DNA of 8,642 bases from the NCBI GenBank assembly GCA_022822685.1, contig JAJEAQ010000236.1, positions 1-8,642 on the forward strand, in the 5' to 3' direction. The notes under the pieces were generated by a model. That model saw nothing but the letters and a program-made list of their open reading frames with translations. It searched no databases and was not told the DNA's origin. Shown here in pieces: positions 6,735 through 8,642 of the stretch (positions are counted from its first letter, which is position 1; each line of letters opens with the position of its first letter). Position numbers and translations under genes: made by a program. Source of the DNA: Trichodesmium sp. jk18x7bins.61. Its GTDB lineage: Bacteria > Cyanobacteriota > Cyanobacteriia > Cyanobacteriales > Microcoleaceae.

Positions 6735-7412
6735 GCGCGACCTGAACGGGTCGTCTGAAATGGGACACCGAGTCCCCTAGGGATTTTCACCCCGAGCCTA
6801 CACGGAAAAGACTCTATGAGTCCGATTACTCTTGTTCAGGTCGCGCGACAGGCTCAAGTAAGTAATGAAACAGTCCGAATGCAAATCCCGGAAGTAGGCT
6901 CACCCACTAGGGATTAAGAGGAATGGAGCAAGAGGGAAAGAGATGGAAAGGTGAACATAGTCGCGCGTTGCCGATTATTCATGTAGCTTTAGCTAAAACT
7001 GCGTCATATAGAGAACAGCCAAATTATCCCTGATAGGCTGTAACCAAAAGGTAAGGATGTGATATTGATGCTGTGTATTCATCAATATGCGAAAACAAAT
7101 CCCTTCCGCCTGGATAGGCAACCATCTTTTCATGGAGCCTCCCACCTAAAACATTTCAAAAGCTTCAGACAATACAACAGGGTAAACCCGAAAGAGTCTT
7201 AAGGAAATCTTGAGTAGTGAGGAGGTAACAAAGACGGAAATCTCTGTCGAGTCAAGGATGGGAGAAAAAGCGTTTGAGCCTGTCGCCGAAACCTTACTCG
7301 ACTTTAAAATCAGGAAGAAGGAATTTGAAGAAGGAATCCGAATTAATTAGTTAGGGTAGGGAAACCTATTCCATCTCTTGGTTTTCGGGAGTCAGCAGTA
7401 GGAAGTCGAGAA
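6735..7412 (+). mobile_element. 5' part of a group II intron (domains I-III), truncated before the maturase
   Basis: It starts GCGCGACC like the minus-strand copy at 4439. Typical features follow: hairpin GACTC-TAT-GAGTC (6810-6822), the segment GGGTAAACCCGAAAGAGTC near 7180, and CTGTCGAGTCAAGG near 7244-7258 that can pair with CCTTACTCGAC near 7292. GAGCCTGTCGCCG near 7276-7288 is complementary, with one mismatch, to GCGCGACAGGCTC near 6843-6855. Finally GGGAGTCAGCAG near 7387-7398 is the motif usually found just before the maturase gene in cyanobacterial introns. About 680 nt is the normal length for domains I-III. No maturase, domain V or domain VI is found downstream in the window. The 3' edge is approximate. 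It cannot splice in cis. Confidence 0.75.
6978..6999 (+). repeat. 22-bp identical repeat, copy 2
   Basis: Identical to 3983-4004. Here it lies within the domain I region of the plus-strand intron fragment, in the orientation opposite to that seen relative to the minus-strand intron derivative. Confidence 0.7.
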
Positions 7413-7417
7413 AAATG

Positions 7418-7639
7418 TTAATTACCTGGTAAGGCATTCCCGATTCCACTTATGTGGGTATCCTCATACTCTTTTCCCTTCTGCACTCTGCTTATTCTGT
7501 CTTCTTCAATGAGTACATCTGTAAAAGCGAACCATAAAAGTAGTTTGCGATCGTTCACCCAAAATACTCGCCACCCTCTAGTCAAGCCTAGGGAAAAAAT
7601 CAGAGTCAATATCCCACAGTATCCTAAGAGGATCTTCAT
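7418..7639 (-). CDS. Doubtful small ORF, no recognised family
   Basis: A 73-codon frame with a hydrophobic N-terminus (MKILLGYCGILTLIFSLGL) that could be a signal peptide or membrane segment, then a charged part. There is no clear ribosome site before the ATG. Its 3' end abuts the truncated intron, so it may be a fragment of a longer gene cut by the rearrangement. A 64-codon frame overlaps it on the plus strand and is less protein-like. I recognise no family; it may be chance. Confidence 0.25.
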   Translation of the reverse strand: MKILLGYCGILTLIFSLGLTRGWRVFWVNDRKLLLWFAFTDVLIEEDRISRVQKGKEYEDTHISGIGNALPGN

Positions 7640-8083
7640 AACTTAAGTGCCTAACTATTGACTTGCTTTTTATTGCTATATATTTGAATAGTGTACCACT
7701 AATTTATCACCATAGTCTGACAACCCTAATCCAAATCATAGCTGAAATGCCAGAGGTAGAATCAGATTATGATAACTACTCATTTAGTCAAACTTGATAC
7801 AAATATTACTAAACTATTGGACTGACAACAGTAATTAAGAACTTGTCAAGTCTTTACTATTTGTCAAAAAAGTGATCTTGCTGATGTCAATAATCAAAAT
7901 TTCTTGTATCTAAGTCCGCAGGCTCCTCTCCTCAAAAATACTGGTTTAACAATGCTTCCAATGTTCCATGCTACATCCTTTACAAAACATGGATTATAAT
8001 GGCGAGAATAAACTCAACTAATTTTGTTAAGTTGCTTTTATATGGTAGAGCTAAAACCAGCGAAGTATAAAACTATACTATAA
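7640..8083. other. Gene-free stretch between intron fragment and receiver pseudogene
   Basis: About 440 bp of AT-rich DNA with stops in all frames. TTGACT at 7658-7663 lies 17 bp before TATTTG (7681-7686), a possible weak plus-strand promoter. TATAAT occurs near 7993 and at 8079-8084 without a good -35 box. The longest frames (16-18 codons) resemble nothing recognised. It may be the remains of the promoter region and 5' end of the receiver gene that follows. Confidence 0.4.
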
Positions 8084-8101
8084 TCCAGCAAAGAACTAAA
8101 T

Positions 8102-8464
8102 TTGCTAATTCTTGAACATATTAAGGAGGATGTAGCTCCAATAGTAAGTACTTTAAAATATAGTGGTATAAAATTCACTTATCATGTGGCAGATAGTGAG
8201 GTAAATTACCGAAAAATTATCAAAAATAATATATATGATGCAATATTATCAGATTATGATTTAGCAGATTTTAATGTCTTTCAGGCGCTGAAATTAATAA
8301 AACAATCAGGACAATAAATTCCCATAATTTTAATTACAGATTATCTACAAGAAAAAGAAGTTTTTGAATGCTTAAAAGCAGGAGTTCATCATTATCTATT
8401 CAAAGATAGATTATTTAGCATATCAGTTATTTTAGAGCGAGCGATCGCTGAATGTAGATTAAAC
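8102..8464 (+). pseudogene. Response-regulator receiver (CheY-like) domain pseudogene with in-frame TAA
   Basis: Reading from a TTG at 8102 (the frame is open from 8084, with no ATG and no ribosome site) gives LLILEHIKEDVAPIVSTLKY, then YDAILSDYDLADFNVFQALK, a phospho-acceptor receiver domain with the acceptor Asp in SDYDL (residue 51). At 8315-8317 a TAA interrupts GQ-IPIILIT where Glu (GAA) is usual. The frame then continues with receiver features: LIT with the conserved Thr, the LKAG helix, and LFKDRL with the conserved Lys, ending ERAIAECRLN. Homology stops at about 8464, just before a palindromic repeat; the frame runs on to TGA at 8498-8500. The first acidic pair is Glu-His rather than Glu-Asp. 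This type of receiver often precedes PAS or histidine kinase domains in cyanobacteria, and none follows here. Truncated at both ends and nonsense-mutated. Confidence 0.8.
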
Positions 8465-8476
8465 AGGACTTACGTA

Positions 8477-8498
8477 AAGACGCTATATATAGCGTCTT
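8477..8498. repeat. 22-bp perfect palindrome
   Basis: AAGACGCTATATATAGCGTC plus TT is its own reverse complement. It begins just after GGACTTACG (8467-8475), a sequence frequently seen at edges of cyanobacterial repeats and small insertion elements (from memory, not checked). It sits exactly where receiver homology ends, so it may mark an element edge or deletion point. As RNA it would form a hairpin ending in UU, so a weak terminator is possible. Confidence 0.65.
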
Positions 8499-8530
8499 GA
8501 AATTATGCTCTCTCTGTATTTACTTGCTAA

Positions 8531-8567
8531 GTGGGAGCGATGGGAGCATGCTCCCCATTGCTCCCAC
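8531..8567. repeat. 37-bp near-perfect palindrome with GGGAGC cores
   Basis: GTGGGAGC (8531-8538) pairs with GCTCCCAC (8560-8567), and the centre GGGAGCATGCTCCC is a perfect 14-bp palindrome, with a one-base bulge between. It shares its core with the hairpin at 1480-1496. Probably a dispersed cyanobacterial repeat. The remaining 75 bases to the window edge show no recognisable gene. Confidence 0.7.
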
Positions 8568-8642
8568 GTTTCATGTCGTGCAGCATTTGATGTGGCGAAG
8601 TGGCTCTACCCGTCATGCCAATTCTGAAAGCACGGACAAATC

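Noticed and set aside
5528..6745. Three short plus-strand ORFs (5528-5713, 6361-6561, 6548-6745)
   Set aside because: They are antisense to the protease/WD40 gene, whose frame, motifs and ribosome site are clear; no independent support.
7452..7646. 64-codon plus-strand ORF
   Set aside because: Low-complexity Ser-rich start, no ribosome site, overlaps another doubtful frame on the minus strand; nothing recognisable.
8315..8317. TAA as a recoded or read-through stop in the receiver gene
   Set aside because: No recoding signal is visible, and the gene also lacks a start and a 3' end, so ordinary decay is simpler.

Overview
The window looks like chromosomal DNA of a cyanobacterium. It is AT-rich and holds four copies of the HIP1 octamer GCGATCGC (1696-1703, 5417-5424, 5537-5544, 8441-8448). 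Its gene families are common in filamentous cyanobacteria: a DUF1800/DUF1501 pair, a trypsin-like/WD40 fusion, a FitAB/VapBC-type toxin-antitoxin pair and group II intron pieces. Genus cannot be fixed from the sequence.

Left part (1-3146): a perfect 16-bp inverted repeat (9-58), then two minus-strand genes in the order DUF1800 (3119-1632) followed by DUF1501 (1375-149). Both carry export signals and probably act together outside the cytoplasm. The 256-bp gap between them holds small hairpin repeats. A gene-free stretch (about 3147-3552) follows.

Middle part (3553-4726): a decayed vapB-vapC module on the minus strand, split by a miniature group II intron derivative (4439 to about 3951). The antitoxin has lost one base in an A8 run. 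Restoring one A gives a 94-residue protein whose TGA stop overlaps the toxin start as ATGA (4446-4443). Seven bases into vapC the sequence switches to an intron 5' end (GCGCGACC). The intron keeps only the start of domain I, a 27-codon scrap of its reverse transcriptase and a 34-nt domain V. The toxin frame resumes at residues SLDTNVC and meets a premature TGA nine codons before its apparent original stop.

Central part (4966-6702): an intact, exported trypsin-like serine protease with a seven-repeat WD40 propeller, minus strand. Thirty-two bases upstream of its start, on the plus strand, begins a second, longer intron fragment (6735 to about 7412). This one has domains I-III but stops where the reverse transcriptase should start. 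The two intron fragments point away from each other and share about 80 bp at roughly 90% identity, so the antitoxin and protease genes sit between inverted repeats.

Right part (7418-8642): mostly degenerate DNA. It has one doubtful 73-codon ORF, a long gene-free stretch, a response-regulator receiver pseudogene with an in-frame TAA, and two palindromic repeats, one of them at the point where receiver homology ends.

Overall this is a decaying accessory region: three broken genes, two broken introns and several dispersed repeats surround three intact genes. No intact new system is evident. The most informative feature is the layered decay of the toxin-antitoxin locus and the paired, reciprocally deleted introns.
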